Shown here: piece by piece, positions 8,297-16,424 of the stretch
Layout: every line of letters starts with the position of its first letter
Numbering within the stretch: position 1 is the stretch's first letter
From: Catenuloplanes niger
Lineage (GTDB): Bacteria; Actinomycetota; Actinomycetes; Mycobacteriales; Micromonosporaceae
Direction of reading: 5' to 3'
Assembly (NCBI RefSeq): GCF_031458255.1
Contig: NZ_JAVDYC010000001.1
Span: 8,852,501 to 8,916,500 of the forward strand
Length of the DNA: 64,000 nt
Translations under genes and position numbers: made by a program
The notes under the pieces: model-generated
The model's database searches: none
The model's input: only the letters and a program-made list of their open reading frames with translations
Told to the model about the DNA's origin: nothing

Positions 8297-8314
8297 TGTC
8301 ACGCTATTGACATG
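8296..8314. promoter_or_regulatory. palindromic operator-like site, copy 2
   Basis: ATGTCACGCTATTGACATG has half-sites ATGTCA and TGACAT spaced by 6. It is 85 bases upstream of the HesB-like gene at 8400 and nearly identical to the site at 1521-1539. It is the likely binding site of a dimeric regulator. Confidence 0.55.
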
Positions 8315-8399
8315 TAACCGACCGGCCGACGTCAAGCCGGCTGGGCATCGTTCTCCCGGTCCGGGCGGCACGCGCCCGGGTCCGGAGGGAACAGTCATC

Positions 8400-8696
8400 A
8401 TGCTGGTCATGACCGATACCGCCGCCAGTATCATTCGGGAGATCGTGCACGGGCACGCGCCGACGAGCGGCCTGCGGATCAGCCGCAACTCCGCGGACGG
8501 TGCGCTGGACGTGGCGGTGACCACCGAGCCGGTCGCCGGCGACCACGTGATCGAGCAGGACGGCGCGGCCGTGTTCGTCGCCGAGGAGAGCCGCGAGCCG
8601 CTGATGGGCAAGGCGCTGGACGCGAGCGTCAACATGCAGGACGGCACGGTCACGTTCCTGGTCACCGAACGGCCACCGGCAGCGGGCACCCGCTGA
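8400..8696 (+). CDS. HesB/IscA-like protein lacking the iron-sulphur cysteines
   Basis: A 98-residue protein with the A-type Fe-S carrier fold: N-terminal MTDTAASIIREIV, GLRIS, DHVIEQDGAAVFV, REPLMGKALDASV, DGTVTFLV. Canonical IscA/HesB proteins bind iron or a cluster through three conserved cysteines. This protein has no cysteine, so classical cluster transfer is unlikely and the real job is unknown. Cysteine-free HesB-like proteins occur in actinobacteria. Ribosome-binding site GGAGGGA before ATG 8400. It is preceded by a palindromic site shared with a broken paralogue at 1633. Confidence 0.82.
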   Translation: MLVMTDTAASIIREIVHGHAPTSGLRISRNSADGALDVAVTTEPVAGDHVIEQDGAAVFVAEESREPLMGKALDASVNMQDGTVTFLVTERPPAAGTR

Positions 8697-8741
8697 GCCG
8701 GTCCGCCGGGGTGCGGCCGGTCCGGCCAGTAGGCTTTCCAG

Positions 8742-8836
8742 ATGGGTGAACCGGCGGACCGGCTCAGCGCGGCGGAAGAGGTGATCACCGACGCGCTGCT
8801 GGCGTTGAGCGTCGGCCAGCTGGTCGTCCGGGGAGG
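8742..8836 (+). pseudogene. possible 5' fragment of an unidentified gene
   Basis: ATG 8742 begins a well-biased peptide, MGEPADRLSAAEEVITDALL, that runs into antisense sequence of the SpvB-like remnant near 8830. It looks like the first 30 codons of a real gene whose remainder was deleted when it was joined to the SpvB-like fragment. No family can be assigned from this length. Confidence 0.3.
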
Positions 8837-10460
8837 TCCAGCCGACCGCGTCGAACGCCTGGTAGGCCCCGGCGGAGTCACGCACGTCGTCGTGGTAGCC
8901 GAACGTGTGGGTGGTGAACGGCCGCCCGTTCTCGTCGAACTGTGTGATCGACCGCAGCAGCGTCTTGCCGAACGCTCCCGTGGCGTAATCGAGCTCGTAC
9001 GCGCGGATCGGCAGGTTGTCCAGCGTGACCTCGACGCGACGCAACAGGTCCGCGGTGACACGCTTGAACCCGCCGCGTGCGTCGATCGTGACGTCCGGGC
9101 GGCGCGGCTCCTCCAGTTCCCGGTCGCGGATGAACGTGATCGCATACGGCCCGTCGGAGTCCGCGTCACCGGTGTAGGTGATCTTCTGCGGGTAGAGTGC
9201 GCGCCCCGGCACCGTGCCGCCGGCCACGCCTGCGTCCTCCTGGGTCACCGAGTGAAACCGGATGACGTTGCCGTGCGGGTCGCGCAGCTCGCGCAGCGCC
9301 CACTGGAACACGTTCCCGGCGCCGTCGGCGAGCGTGGACCCGGCCGCGCCGCCGTACAGCGAGCGGTTCCCGGACCGGTCGACGACCTCCCAGGTGTAGT
9401 CGCGCGGCGAGCCGCCGTGCCGGGTGATCCGCGCGAACTCGCCCTCGACGCGCGTGTGGAACACCTTCTCGGCGGTACGAGCGACCGGTGTGCCCCGGAA
9501 CGCGACCGGGGTCAGCTGCCGGCCGCCTAGCAGGTACGTCTCGGTCTCCAGCCCGCCGTCGTAGCGCGGCACACCGAATCGGGTGTCCACCGTGATCGAC
9601 GGGACGGCCATGTCCCATCCCACTCCGAGCCAGCCGTTGCCGCCCGCGGACGAGTAGCCCATCTGCAGCTGCGGTTGCAGGCCCGCGCGGCCAGGTGGCA
9701 CCTCGATCGGGTACGACAGCCGCGCGTCACCGGTGTGCGTCGCGCCGGGCACGCTCACCAGGTTCACGCCCGCGCCCGGGTCGCCCGTGGTCAAGTTTTT
9801 GATCATGGTCGGGTCGAACGACGTGGCGCCCGGGCTCTCCGGCGCGGTGACCACCGCGTTGACCATGTCGGTGAAGTGGTCGGTGCGCGACACCACCGTG
9901 TGCGCCTCCTCGTCGACGCGCACCCGTTCCAGCGCCCGCCAGCATCCGGTCGACTCCTCGAAGAAGAACGTGTGCACGTCCTGCGGCCCGAACGATGCAC
10001 CCACCCGCTCCGGGTCGTACGGGATGGACACCTCGACCGGTGCTGCGAACCGGAACGGATGCGGCGTGAACCGGTAACCCGCGCGTGGCCCCTCGGTCAC
10101 GTTCGTCATGCCGGCGTCCAGCGGCGGCAGTTCCGCCTCGGTCAGCGGCGTGATGCCGATCGGGACCGGCTCCGCGACGGCGCCCGGCCCGAGACTCAGC
10201 GTGGCACCGTCGTAGGCCAGCGTCGCGGCCGTGTCGGCGACCGTGCGCTGAAACTCCGGGACGAGCGCGGCGGCGGCCGGTGCGGCCAGCCCGCAGGATA
10301 CGGGCGCGACGATCCCGGCCGTGGGGCCCGGCGTCGCGGTGCGCTGCCGATCGCTGGCCGTGATGCTTCCGGCCGCGAGCGTGAGGACCAGGAATGCGGC
10401 GCCGGCCCGGCCGGGCGCCGTGCTGATGCGGGCGAGCGTGAGAGCCATGTCCGGATACAT
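8830..10460 (-). pseudogene. truncated SpvB/Tc-toxin-like secreted protein
   Basis: Only about the first 540 residues survive. A signal peptide (MALTLARI...LVLTLAAGSITA) is followed by a ZU5-like beta domain (ATLSLGPGAVAEPVPIGITPL). The SpvB N-terminal signature comes next: SYPIEVPPGRAGLQPQLQMG, GNGWLGVGWDM, GVPRYDGG, and further YGGAAGSTLADGAGNVFQW and KITYTGDADSDG. SpvB-like proteins are components of insecticidal Tc toxins or large secreted RHS-type proteins of well over 1,000 residues. Near 8830 the similarity stops after GAYQAFDAVGWTSPDD and the frame enters antisense of other genes. The start could be ATG 10460 or ATG 10448. Confidence 0.75.
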
Positions 10461-10595
10461 TTCCAGCGGCCTGTGCTGGAAATGTTGTGGTGGTGTTGCG
10501 GTGCTCGTGGATCGACGCATCTACCCGCGTGACTGCCCTCGCGCTACAGTGTGACGTCGCAGCAAAACCCACGATCGCACCTGAGCGGATTGCGG

Positions 10596-12338
10596 ATGGA
10601 GTTCAAGCTGCTGGGACCGGTCCGGGCACTCTCCGGCGGCACGGCCGTCGACGTGGGCCCGCGCAAGCAACGGCTGGTGCTCGCCGTGCTGCTGTTGGAG
10701 GCCGGCCGGCTCGTCGACAGCACGGGCCTGATCCGCGCCTGCTGGCTGGACGAGCCACCGCCGACCGCCCACCGCGTCATCCACGCCCACCTCAGCCGGT
10801 TGCGCACGGCGCTGACCGGGCACGACGTGGCACTCACCCGGCACGGCGCCGGATACGTACTCGAGATCGACCGCTCACTCGTGGACGCGCACCGCTTTCG
10901 CGACCTGATCCGGCGTGCGGCCGTGGCCGGCACCGACTCCGAGCGCGTGGCGCTGCTGGAGCGCGCGCTCGGACTGTGGCACGGGCAGCCGCTGGAGGAC
11001 GTGGCCGCCGGCGAGACACGGCAGCGGCTGTGCGGCGGGCTCACCGAGGCCCGGACGACCGCGATGCAGGACCGCTGGGACGCACTGCTGCGGCTCGGCC
11101 GGCATCGGTCCATCTTGGACGAGCTCGTCACCGCCGCGGGCGAGGACCCGGGCCAGCAGCGGGTGACCGGGCAGCTGATGCTGGCGCTGTACCGCGCGGG
11201 CCGCGCCGCGGAGGCACTGGAGACCTACCGCGCCTACCGGCGCCGGCTGGTCGACGACTACGCGATCGAGCCCAGCGGGGAACTGCGTGCCCTGGAGACC
11301 GCGATCCTGCGCGGCGCTCCCGGGCTGGACGCCGGCCACCCGCCGACGGGTCCGACACCGAACCAGTTGCCGCCCGCCGTACCCGGGTTCACCGGGCGCG
11401 CGGACGCGCTCGCCGTACTCGACGAGGTACCGGCCGGTGCCACCGTGGTGCTTTCCGGCCCGGCCGGCGTCGGTAAGACTGCATTGGCCGTGAACTGGGC
11501 GCACCGGGTCCGGGACCGCTTTCCCGACGGCCGCCTCTACGTCAACCTGCGCGGCTTCGACCCGGACGGTCACCCGGTCCGCGTGGCCGAGGCGATGCGC
11601 GACGTCCTGCACGCGCTCGGCGACCCGCACGACCGGAGCCCGTCGACGCTCAACGCGCAGACCGGCCGCTACCGCAGCCTCATTGCCGGCCGGAAGATGC
11701 TGGTGCTGCTGGACAACGCGCGTGACGCCGCGCAGGTCCGGCCGCTGCTGCCGGCCACGCCCACTGCGACCACGCTGGTGACCAGCCGCGACCGGCTCAC
11801 CTCACTACTGGCGGTGGAGGACGCCTGCCCGCTGGCACTGGACGTGCTGCCGCCCGGCGAGGCGCGCTCGCTGCTCTCTCGCCGGCTGGGCGCGCGCCGC
11901 ACACTCGCGGAACCGGCCGCCGTGGCCACGATCGTCGAGGCGTGTGCGCGGCTGCCGCTGGCACTCAGCGTCGCGGCTGCCCGGGCCCGCGCGAGCGGCT
12001 TCCCGCTGGCCACGCTCGCCGCCGAACTAACCGGCCCGCGCGGCCCGCTGGACGCGCTGGACGGCGGTGACCCCAGCAGCGACGTGCGCGCCGTGCTGGC
12101 CAGTTCGCTCACATTGGTCTCCGGCGCCGCCGCACGGCTGTTTCAGCTGTTCGGTGCCACCGCATGGCCGGAGCTGACCGTGGCGGCCGCGGCCTCGCTG
12201 ATGGACCTGCCATCGGACCGGGTGCGCCCGCTGCTGACCGAACTGACCCGCACCGGCCTGCTCTCGGAGCACGCCCCCGGCCGCTTCACCTGCCACGCCC
12301 TGCTGCGCCGCGTCACACAGGACGTCCTTCTCCGGTAG
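10596..12338 (+). CDS. SARP-family transcriptional regulator with NB-ARC domain
   Basis: A 580-residue AfsR/DnrI-type activator. It has an N-terminal OmpR-like winged helix (MEFKLLGPVRALSGG, then HVSRLR-type HAHLSRLRTAL), a bacterial transcriptional activation domain (about 100-240: DAHRFRDLI, ALYRAGRAAEALETYRAYRRRL) and an NB-ARC ATPase with Walker A GPAGVGKTALA near residue 288, Walker B KMLVLLDNA and a TSRDRL sensor. The long C-terminal TPR region of AfsR (about 990 residues) is absent. Such proteins activate secondary-metabolite or morphogenesis genes. No biosynthetic gene is adjacent, so its target is unknown. Start 10596 is chosen for GAGCGGA upstream and the canonical N-terminus. Confidence 0.92.
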   Translation: MEFKLLGPVRALSGGTAVDVGPRKQRLVLAVLLLEAGRLVDSTGLIRACWLDEPPPTAHRVIHAHLSRLRTALTGHDVALTRHGAGYVLEIDRSLVDAHRFRDLIRRAAVAGTDSERVALLERALGLWHGQPLEDVAAGETRQRLCGGLTEARTTAMQDRWDALLRLGRHRSILDELVTAAGEDPGQQRVTGQLMLALYRAGRAAEALETYRAYRRRLVDDYAIEPSGELRALETAILRGAPGLDAGHPPTGPTPNQLPPAVPGFTGRADALAVLDEVPAGATVVLSGPAGVGKTALAVNWAHRVRDRFPDGRLYVNLRGFDPDGHPVRVAEAMRDVLHALGDPHDRSPSTLNAQTGRYRSLIAGRKMLVLLDNARDAAQVRPLLPATPTATTLVTSRDRLTSLLAVEDACPLALDVLPPGEARSLLSRRLGARRTLAEPAAVATIVEACARLPLALSVAAARARASGFPLATLAAELTGPRGPLDALDGGDPSSDVRAVLASSLTLVSGAAARLFQLFGATAWPELTVAAAASLMDLPSDRVRPLLTELTRTGLLSEHAPGRFTCHALLRRVTQDVLLR

Positions 12339-12649
12339 CCACGTGGACTCCTGCGTGTCGTCTCGAAACCGGCGGACCTGTTTCTCTCGCACACCGTCCC
12401 GCCGAGCGATGCATCTCGCCCTGCTACCCCTTGATTGGGCTGTCTCCATTTGGTGGGCCGGAGTGTTGGAGCGCGGCGTTGACGAGCACAAGGACCAAGA
12501 CGAGCGCTACTTGATCGCCGTAACCACCCACGGAGAACCTTCCGAACGAACGACGTGCACAGATCAACCCCTAGTGTGCTGCGGAGTCGAGGTCTTTGAT
12601 GGAACATCTAGAGGCGGCCGCTACCGGACCGAGGCTTGTCGTGCCCCGG
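12339..12649. other. intergenic region, nothing recognised
   Basis: Lower GC than its surroundings, with no family-like translation on either strand and no convincing start. It separates the SARP gene from the convergent GlsB gene. Confidence 0.4.
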
Positions 12650-12690
12650 GGCGGGAACCACGAGCGTCATCCGTGCTCGTGGTTCCCGCC
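12650..12690 (-). terminator. strong hairpin terminator of the GlsB gene
   Basis: A perfect 15-bp stem GGCGGGAACCACGAG / CTCGTGGTTCCCGCC with an 11-base loop, starting 10 bases beyond the stop of the - strand gene at 12700. Confidence 0.75.
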
Positions 12691-12699
12691 GACGCGCGG

Positions 12700-12963
12700 T
12701 TACCTGCGGCCGTACAGGCCGGCGGCGAGGCTGACGCCGGCGGCGGCCAGCGCGACTTGGATGGCCAGCTCGATCCAGTCAATGCCGCGGGTATCGGCCA
12801 CGCCGAGCCCTGCAGCGATGAAGGTGCCGATAATGGCGGCGACGATGCCGATCAGGATCGTCAGCCAGATGGGGATGCGCTGCTTGCCGGGTACGACGAG
12901 CCGGCCGAGCGCGCCGATGACGAGGCCGATGACGATGGCGGTGAGGATGCCGGAAATCTCCAT
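12700..12963 (-). CDS. GlsB/YeaQ/YmgE-family membrane protein
   Basis: An 87-residue protein with three hydrophobic helices: ISGILTAIVIGLVIGALGRLVVPG, IPIWLTILIGIVAAIIGTFIAAGLG and IELAIQVALAAAGVSLAAGL. This is the transglycosylase-associated/YeaQ family of small stress-induced inner-membrane proteins. The start ATG 12963 gives the typical family N-terminus. A TGTCA direct-repeat box lies 73 bases upstream, and a paralogue follows at 13094. Exact biochemical function of the family is unknown. Confidence 0.88.
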   Translation of the reverse strand: MEISGILTAIVIGLVIGALGRLVVPGKQRIPIWLTILIGIVAAIIGTFIAAGLGVADTRGIDWIELAIQVALAAAGVSLAAGLYGRR

Positions 12964-13035
12964 GATCGAAGGGTTCCCGGGCAGGGGGTCATCGCAAACG
13001 GCTGCGACGGTGATGAGCGGGAACCGTACGCACCG

Positions 13036-13051
13036 TGTCACGGAACTGTCA
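13036..13051. promoter_or_regulatory. direct-repeat regulator box TGTCA-N6-TGTCA, copy 1
   Basis: TGTCACGGAACTGTCA: two TGTCA pentamers 11 bases apart, between the two GlsB-like genes and upstream of the one at 12963. An identical 16-mer in opposite orientation lies at 13455-13470. Head-to-tail repeats at one-turn spacing suit an OmpR-family regulator such as the one encoded at 13530. Confidence 0.6.
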
Positions 13052-13093
13052 TATGCCGGGCCGGAGAGATCCCCGGAACGGACCCGCGATTGA

Positions 13094-13369
13094 CTACTGG
13101 CGATGCATTGGGAGCCGGTCGGCGGTCAGGATGACGCCCGCGACACCGAGTCCGGCGAGCACCGCCTGGAGAAGAATCTCGATGGGGCTCACGCCCGGGG
13201 TGGCGACGCCGCCCAGCCGTGCGGCGATGGTGCCGAGCACCGCGGCTCCGATGCCGGCGGCAAGCGGTAACCAGAACGGCACCTGCCGGTCCGCGGGAAC
13301 GAGCCGGTAGCCGCTGAGTCCGAAGAACGCGCCGAGGACGATGGCGGTCACCAGGCTGCTGATGGTCAT
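13094..13369 (-). CDS. second GlsB/YeaQ-family membrane protein
   Basis: A 91-residue protein with three membrane helices: SSLVTAIVLGAFFGLSGYRL, VPFWLPLAAGIGAAVLGTIAA and IEILLQAVLAGLGVAGVIL. It is a paralogue of the gene at 12700, with a diverged first loop (VPADRQ in place of VPGKQR). Ribosome-binding site GGAGGTGG before ATG 13369. It is divergent from the response regulator at 13530, and the intervening 160 bases contain a perfect regulator box (13455-13470), so both are probably controlled from that site. Confidence 0.85.
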   Translation of the reverse strand: MTISSLVTAIVLGAFFGLSGYRLVPADRQVPFWLPLAAGIGAAVLGTIAARLGGVATPGVSPIEILLQAVLAGLGVAGVILTADRLPMHRQ

Positions 13370-13454
13370 CGCATGCCACCTCCGATGACACCGTGGAAGC
13401 ACCTCATGCTCATCCAGGGTGCAGGGTGCGGCCGTCAGTGCCCGGCCGAACGGG

Positions 13455-13470
13455 TGACAGTTCCGTGACA
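13455..13470. promoter_or_regulatory. direct-repeat regulator box, copy 2 (inverted)
   Basis: TGACAGTTCCGTGACA is the exact reverse complement of the box at 13036. It sits between divergent genes, 86 bases upstream of GlsB-like 13369 and 60 bases upstream of the response regulator, which fits autoregulation plus control of the GlsB genes. Confidence 0.6.
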
Positions 13471-13529
13471 AATCCCGGCGACCCGACGCCCAGGTGCCAG
13501 CCGCGCGTCCGGCCAGGCATCATGCCGGT

Positions 13530-14204
13530 ATGACTACCGTCTTGCTGATCGAGGACGACGACCGGATCCGCAGGTCACTGACCATGGCCCTGGAGGACGA
13601 GGGGTACGCCACCCGTGGCTTCCCGACCGCCGAGGAGGGTCTGGCGGCGCAGCGGCAGCAGGCGGCCGACACCGTGCTGATCGATCTGATGCTGCCCGGC
13701 ATGGACGGTTTCACCTGCATCCGGGAGCTGCGCCGGCACGACGACGTACCGATTGTGGTGATCAGTGCCCGCGACAACACCCATGACATCGTAGCCGGGC
13801 TGGAGGCCGGCGCCGACGACTACCTGGTCAAGCCGATCGAGGTGAAGGAGTTGGCGGCCAGGCTGCGTGCGCTGCGCCGCCGGGCCCGTGGCACGTCGGC
13901 GGGCATCACCGTGCTGTCCTTCGGTGACCTGGAGATCCGGCCGGAGGCGGGAGAGGTGTTCTTCGGTGGCGTACCGGCCGCTGTCACCCGCACCGAGTTC
14001 CGGCTGCTGTGCGAGCTGGCCGCGCACCCCGGTCAGGTCATGTCCCGTGAGCTGCTGCTGGAACGGGTCTGGGGCTACACGATCGGTGACGACCGGCTGG
14101 TCGACGTGCACGTGCGGCGGCTACGGCCGAAGATCGAGACCGACCCGACTCGTCCGCGTCACCTGGTCACGGTCCGTGGTCTCGGTTACAAGCTGCAGCG
14201 ATGA
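13530..14204 (+). CDS. OmpR-family response regulator
   Basis: A 224-residue regulator. The receiver domain has acidic pocket IEDDD (residues 7-11), phospho-acceptor Asp52 in VLIDLMLPGMDG, the switch Ser in VVISARD, and Lys in DYLVKPIE. The C-terminal winged helix (about 125-224) has TRTEFRLLCELAAHPGQVMS, LLERVWGY and VDVHVRRLRPKIE. First gene of a three-gene operon with the kinase (4-base ATGA overlap) and the GerMN lipoprotein. This arrangement resembles MtrAB-LpqB and CseABC. Such systems respond to envelope or osmotic stress. The likely targets are the two GlsB genes, from the boxes at 13036 and 13455. Confidence 0.94.
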   Translation: MTTVLLIEDDDRIRRSLTMALEDEGYATRGFPTAEEGLAAQRQQAADTVLIDLMLPGMDGFTCIRELRRHDDVPIVVISARDNTHDIVAGLEAGADDYLVKPIEVKELAARLRALRRRARGTSAGITVLSFGDLEIRPEAGEVFFGGVPAAVTRTEFRLLCELAAHPGQVMSRELLLERVWGYTIGDDRLVDVHVRRLRPKIETDPTRPRHLVTVRGLGYKLQR

Positions 14205-15544
14205 GGCCGATGGGGCTGCGCGCCCGGGTCACCGCGGCGTTCGCGCTCGGCGCGCTGCTGCTGTCGGCGTGCGTGACGCTGGTGTCGTACGAGCTGACCC
14301 GGCACACCCTCGCGGCGGAGCGGGAGAACACGGCGGTCCGGGCGGCGTACTTCGACGCGGCGGTAATCGACGCCGGCCTGACCGGCCGCACACCGGACGT
14401 CCTCGGGTTGCTGCGGTCGCTGGACACTGGCGCCGACCGCAACGTGCTGCTGCAGTGGGGCGATCGGTGGTACTCCCGCACCGCCGACCTGCCCGTCGGG
14501 GACGCGGTGCCGCTGTCGCTTCAGCAGATGGCGCAGCGCGGCGAGGCCGGCGCGCAACGCATCCACCGGGACGGGCAAGCCACGCTCGTGGTGGCCGTGC
14601 CATTGTCGGAGACTGCGGTCTTCTACGAGATGGTGTCGCTGCGCGAGCTCGAGCGCACGTTGCAGGTCCTCGCGCTCGTGCTGACCGCCGTCGCGATCAT
14701 GATGGGCGCTGGCGGCGCCGCGGTCGGCTGGTACGTCACCCGGCACGCGCTCGGTCCGCTAGACGCGGTCGTGGACTCCGCCCGTAAACTGGCCGAGGGT
14801 GATCTCAACGCGCGGATAGACCCGCGCACCGAACCTGAGCTGGCTCAGTTGTCCGCCTCGTTCAACCACATGGCGGACGAGTTGAGCCGGCGGATCGCGC
14901 GCGACCGGCGGTTCGCCGCGGACGTCAGCCACGAGTTGCGCTCACCGCTGCAGACGTTGTCCGCGGCCGCCAGCGTGATCGACCGTCGCAGGGACGGACT
15001 CGACGACCGGTCCGCGGAGGCTGTCGTCATGATCACCGAGGAGATCCGCCGCTTCCGGGTGCTCGTCGACGACCTTCTCGAGCTGGCCCGCAGCGACCAG
15101 CCGGCGCAGCGGGAGGCGACCGATGTGCCGCGGCTCGCCGGGAAGGTGCTCCGGCGCCGGGACCTGGCCGAGGACCTCGTTGAGGTGCTGCCGGGAACAC
15201 CCGCTGTCTGGCAGGTCGACGCCCGGCGCGTCGAACAGGCGCTGGGCAACCTCGTCGACAACGCCCAGCGCTACGGCGGCGGCGTGACGGCCGTCCGCGT
15301 CGGGCCGGGATTCCTCGAGGTCGATGACGCGGGCCCGGGCGTGCCCGCCGACCAGCGCGACACCATCTTCGACCGGTTCGTGCGCGGCCCGGCGGCTGGC
15401 GCCCGGGGCGGGACCGACGGCACCGGGCTGGGACTGTCCATCGTCGCCGAGCACGCCGCCGCCCACGACGGGCACGCCGCCGCCCACGACCGCCCCGGCG
15501 GCGGCGCGCGCTTCCGCATCGAACTCGGCGGGTGTCTCCCGTGA
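14201..15544 (+). CDS. sensor histidine kinase, partner of the upstream regulator
   Basis: A 447-residue membrane kinase. TM1 is at about residues 12-31, an outer sensor of about 125 residues follows, TM2 at about 155-178 (VLALVLTAVAIMMGAGGAAVG), HAMP, HisKA with His244 in AADVSHELRSPLQTL, N box NLVDNAQRYGGG, and G boxes DDAGPGVP and GGTDGTGLGLSIV. The start overlaps the regulator stop (ATGA) and the stop overlaps the lipoprotein start (GTGA). The C-terminus has a small internal repeat, AAAHDG/AAAHDR. It is a close paralogue of the kinase at 3025. Confidence 0.94.
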   Translation: MRPMGLRARVTAAFALGALLLSACVTLVSYELTRHTLAAERENTAVRAAYFDAAVIDAGLTGRTPDVLGLLRSLDTGADRNVLLQWGDRWYSRTADLPVGDAVPLSLQQMAQRGEAGAQRIHRDGQATLVVAVPLSETAVFYEMVSLRELERTLQVLALVLTAVAIMMGAGGAAVGWYVTRHALGPLDAVVDSARKLAEGDLNARIDPRTEPELAQLSASFNHMADELSRRIARDRRFAADVSHELRSPLQTLSAAASVIDRRRDGLDDRSAEAVVMITEEIRRFRVLVDDLLELARSDQPAQREATDVPRLAGKVLRRRDLAEDLVEVLPGTPAVWQVDARRVEQALGNLVDNAQRYGGGVTAVRVGPGFLEVDDAGPGVPADQRDTIFDRFVRGPAAGARGGTDGTGLGLSIVAEHAAAHDGHAAAHDRPGGGARFRIELGGCLP

Positions 15545-16098
15545 GGCGCGGGACTGCGTTGCTGGCCGTCGCGCTCGTGGCCGGGTGCGGTCTGCCGGCC
15601 GACGACGAACCGCATTCGGTCAGCCTCCCCCGGCAACCGTTGACCGCGCCGCTGCCGAGTGCCGTTCCCGCCCGTCCCGGCGCCTACGTCGAGATCCTCT
15701 GCCTGGTCCGCGACGGGCGCCTGGTGCAGGCGGTCCGCCGGATCGACACGCCGCCCGACGCGCAGCGGCACCTCGACGACCTGCTCGCCGGGCCGGACGA
15801 GTCAGAGCGCGACGCCGGCATGACGACCGCGCTCACCGGCCTGACGCTGACGGTCACCCGCTCCCCCGGTGGCGGCGAGGCACGCGTCGAGGTCGCCGAG
15901 ACCGACGAGTCGAAGGCCATCACCGACGACACCCTCACCTACGGCCAGGTCGTGTGCACCCTGACCTCCCGCGCCGACGTCAGCGCCGTCGTCTTCACCC
16001 GTGACGGCGCACGCCTGGAGGTCCCGCGCGCGAACGGGGCGCTGTCCCGCGATCCGCTGACCGGGCCGGACTACGCCGCCCTGATCACCACGGCCTAG
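15541..16098 (+). CDS. GerMN-domain lipoprotein, third gene of the two-component operon
   Basis: A 185-residue lipoprotein with a short signal peptide and lipobox VAGC (Cys near residue 15), then a GerMN-like domain (LLAGPDESERDAGMTTALTG, LTYGQVVCTLTS, VVFTRDGARLEVP, PDYAAL). GTG 15541 is preferred over GTG 15532 because it forms the 4-base overlap with the kinase stop. It probably modulates the kinase from the outer face of the membrane, as proposed for LpqB and CseA; that role is inference. Confidence 0.85.
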   Translation: MRRGTALLAVALVAGCGLPADDEPHSVSLPRQPLTAPLPSAVPARPGAYVEILCLVRDGRLVQAVRRIDTPPDAQRHLDDLLAGPDESERDAGMTTALTGLTLTVTRSPGGGEARVEVAETDESKAITDDTLTYGQVVCTLTSRADVSAVVFTRDGARLEVPRANGALSRDPLTGPDYAALITTA

Positions 16099-16424
16099 AC
16101 GCTCTGCCCCGTTCACCCAGACGTGGTGACAGAAGTCGGGCGTTCATATGACAGAACAGAGACATCCGCGGTGCGCCGTGGCGGACATCGACCGGAAGCC
16201 GTAGACAGGAGTTGGCGCCGGCGCAGCTCGTGGAGCCTGACAGCCTTGAGATCTCCTGGTCAGCGACGGTTCCGGCAGGCAACACTCCATGCCATTGACT
16301 CAAAGTAGCCATATAGGCACTCACAGCAACTTTTCAGAGATTCTCGCTACGCTCACCCACGGTACAAGTGCTCCACAAAGGACGTACCAGGCAAAGCGCT
16401 TCATGTTTTCGAGTGGGAGTGTGC
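16099..16424. other. intergenic region with TGACAG repeats
   Basis: About 330 bases between the two-component operon and the Spo0M gene. It contains TGACAG at 16127 and again at 16149, 22 bases (two helical turns) apart, resembling the complement of the TGTCA boxes. No gene is recognised. It presumably carries the Spo0M promoter. Confidence 0.4.

Noticed and set aside
12343-13134. 263-codon + strand frame across the GlsB region
   Set aside because: It crosses a 15-bp terminator hairpin and lies antisense to a clear GlsB/YeaQ gene.
14201-16098. calling this operon mtrB-lpqB
   Set aside because: The lipoprotein is only 185 residues with a GerMN domain, far shorter than LpqB, so the specific gene names would be misleading.
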